Assembly: GCA_020630895.1 (NCBI GenBank)
Contig: JAHDII010000178.1
Span: 1 to 6,858, forward strand
Direction of reading: 5' to 3'
DNA length: 6,858 bases
Source: Saprospiraceae bacterium
Lineage (GTDB): Bacteria; Bacteroidota; Bacteroidia; Chitinophagales; Saprospiraceae
Both the position numbers and the translations under genes were made by a program. Position 1 is the first letter of the stretch. Each line of letters begins with the position of its first letter. Positions 6,811-6,858 of the stretch are shown here, piece by piece. The notes below the pieces were generated by a model. It was not told where the DNA came from, did no database searches, and saw only the letters and a program-made list of their open reading frames with translations.

Positions 6811-6839
6811 ATAATAAATCAATTAAAATGATTTATTAT
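6811..6839. repeat. 11-bp inverted repeat at the right edge
   Basis: Arms 6811-6821 (ATAATAAATCA) and 6829-6839 are exact reverse complements around a 7-base loop. Each arm has only one G or C, so the hairpin is weak. It overlaps the possible ATG at 6828. It could hide a ribosome site, be an operator, or be a chance event in AT-rich DNA. Confidence 0.35.
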
Positions 6840-6858
6840 AAAATAGCAAGTAATATTT
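6828..6858 (+). CDS. Possible start of a rightward gene, cut by the window edge
   Basis: An ATG at 6828-6830 opens a frame of ten codons (MIYYKIASNI) that is still open at the window end. It lies downstream of the candidate plus-strand promoter at 6669-6700, which suggests a rightward gene. Ten codons are too few to identify anything, and the ATG lies within the loop and stem of an inverted repeat (6811-6839). It could equally be chance, with the real start beyond the window. Confidence 0.22.
   Translation, partial: MIYYKIASNI

Larger units (their letters stand above)
6498..6827. other. AT-rich intergenic region with no complete gene
   Basis: These 330 bases upstream of serS have frequent stops in all frames and no tRNA-like, rRNA-like or recognisable riboswitch segment. 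What they hold is the divergent pair of TATTTTTG promoter boxes (6585-6592 minus, 6691-6698 plus), a 10-bp palindrome TTGAATTCAA at 6802-6811, and the first arm of the inverted repeat at 6811-6839. Several homopolymer runs of T and A are also present. I see nothing else. Confidence 0.6.

Noticed and set aside
6498..6858. tRNA or other structured RNA gene in the right intergenic region
   Set aside because: No T-loop-like GGTTCGA sequence, CCA end or GC-rich stems are present, and the region is too AT-rich for a stable tRNA.

Overview
The window is AT-rich DNA that most likely comes from a member of the Bacteroidota. The evidence is a DUF3467 protein typical of that phylum, seryl-tRNA synthetase sequence of the same flavour, weak or absent Shine-Dalgarno sequences, and two exact copies of the Bacteroidota -7 promoter box (TAnnTTTG, here TATTTTTG) on opposite strands of the right-hand intergenic region. 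The genus cannot be fixed. TAA, TAG and TGA all appear as stops, so the standard bacterial code is in use.

Layout: (1) Positions 2-637, minus strand, hold a gene for a small exported protein of unknown function. Its frame has a TAG at 206-208 but then stays open for 68 more codons to the window edge, so it looks like a longer gene broken by a nonsense mutation. (2) Positions 638-837 are an AT-rich spacer between divergent genes. (3) Positions 838-4503, plus strand, encode a complete cobalamin-dependent methionine synthase, MetH (1221 aa), with all four modules and the key zinc, cobalamin and AdoMet residues. (4) Positions 4504-4585 separate convergent genes and contain a perfect 37-bp palindrome that probably works as a bidirectional terminator. 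(5) Positions 4586-6497 are a minus-strand group. In transcription order it is serS (424 aa), then an 85-aa protein I do not recognise, then a hairpin with a T-tract, then a DUF3467 gene (103 aa). (6) Positions 6498-6858 contain no complete gene. They hold candidate promoters pointing both ways and possibly the first ten codons of a plus-strand gene running off the right end.

The genes do not form one pathway. MetH makes methionine from homocysteine and methyl-tetrahydrofolate, and SerS charges tRNA-Ser. The arrangement looks like ordinary housekeeping chromosome. I see no mobile element, CRISPR array, RNA gene or recognisable defence or biosynthetic system. The points most worth a second look are the interrupted exported-protein gene, the terminator-like hairpin just ahead of the DUF3467 gene, and the small unknown gene closely coupled to serS.
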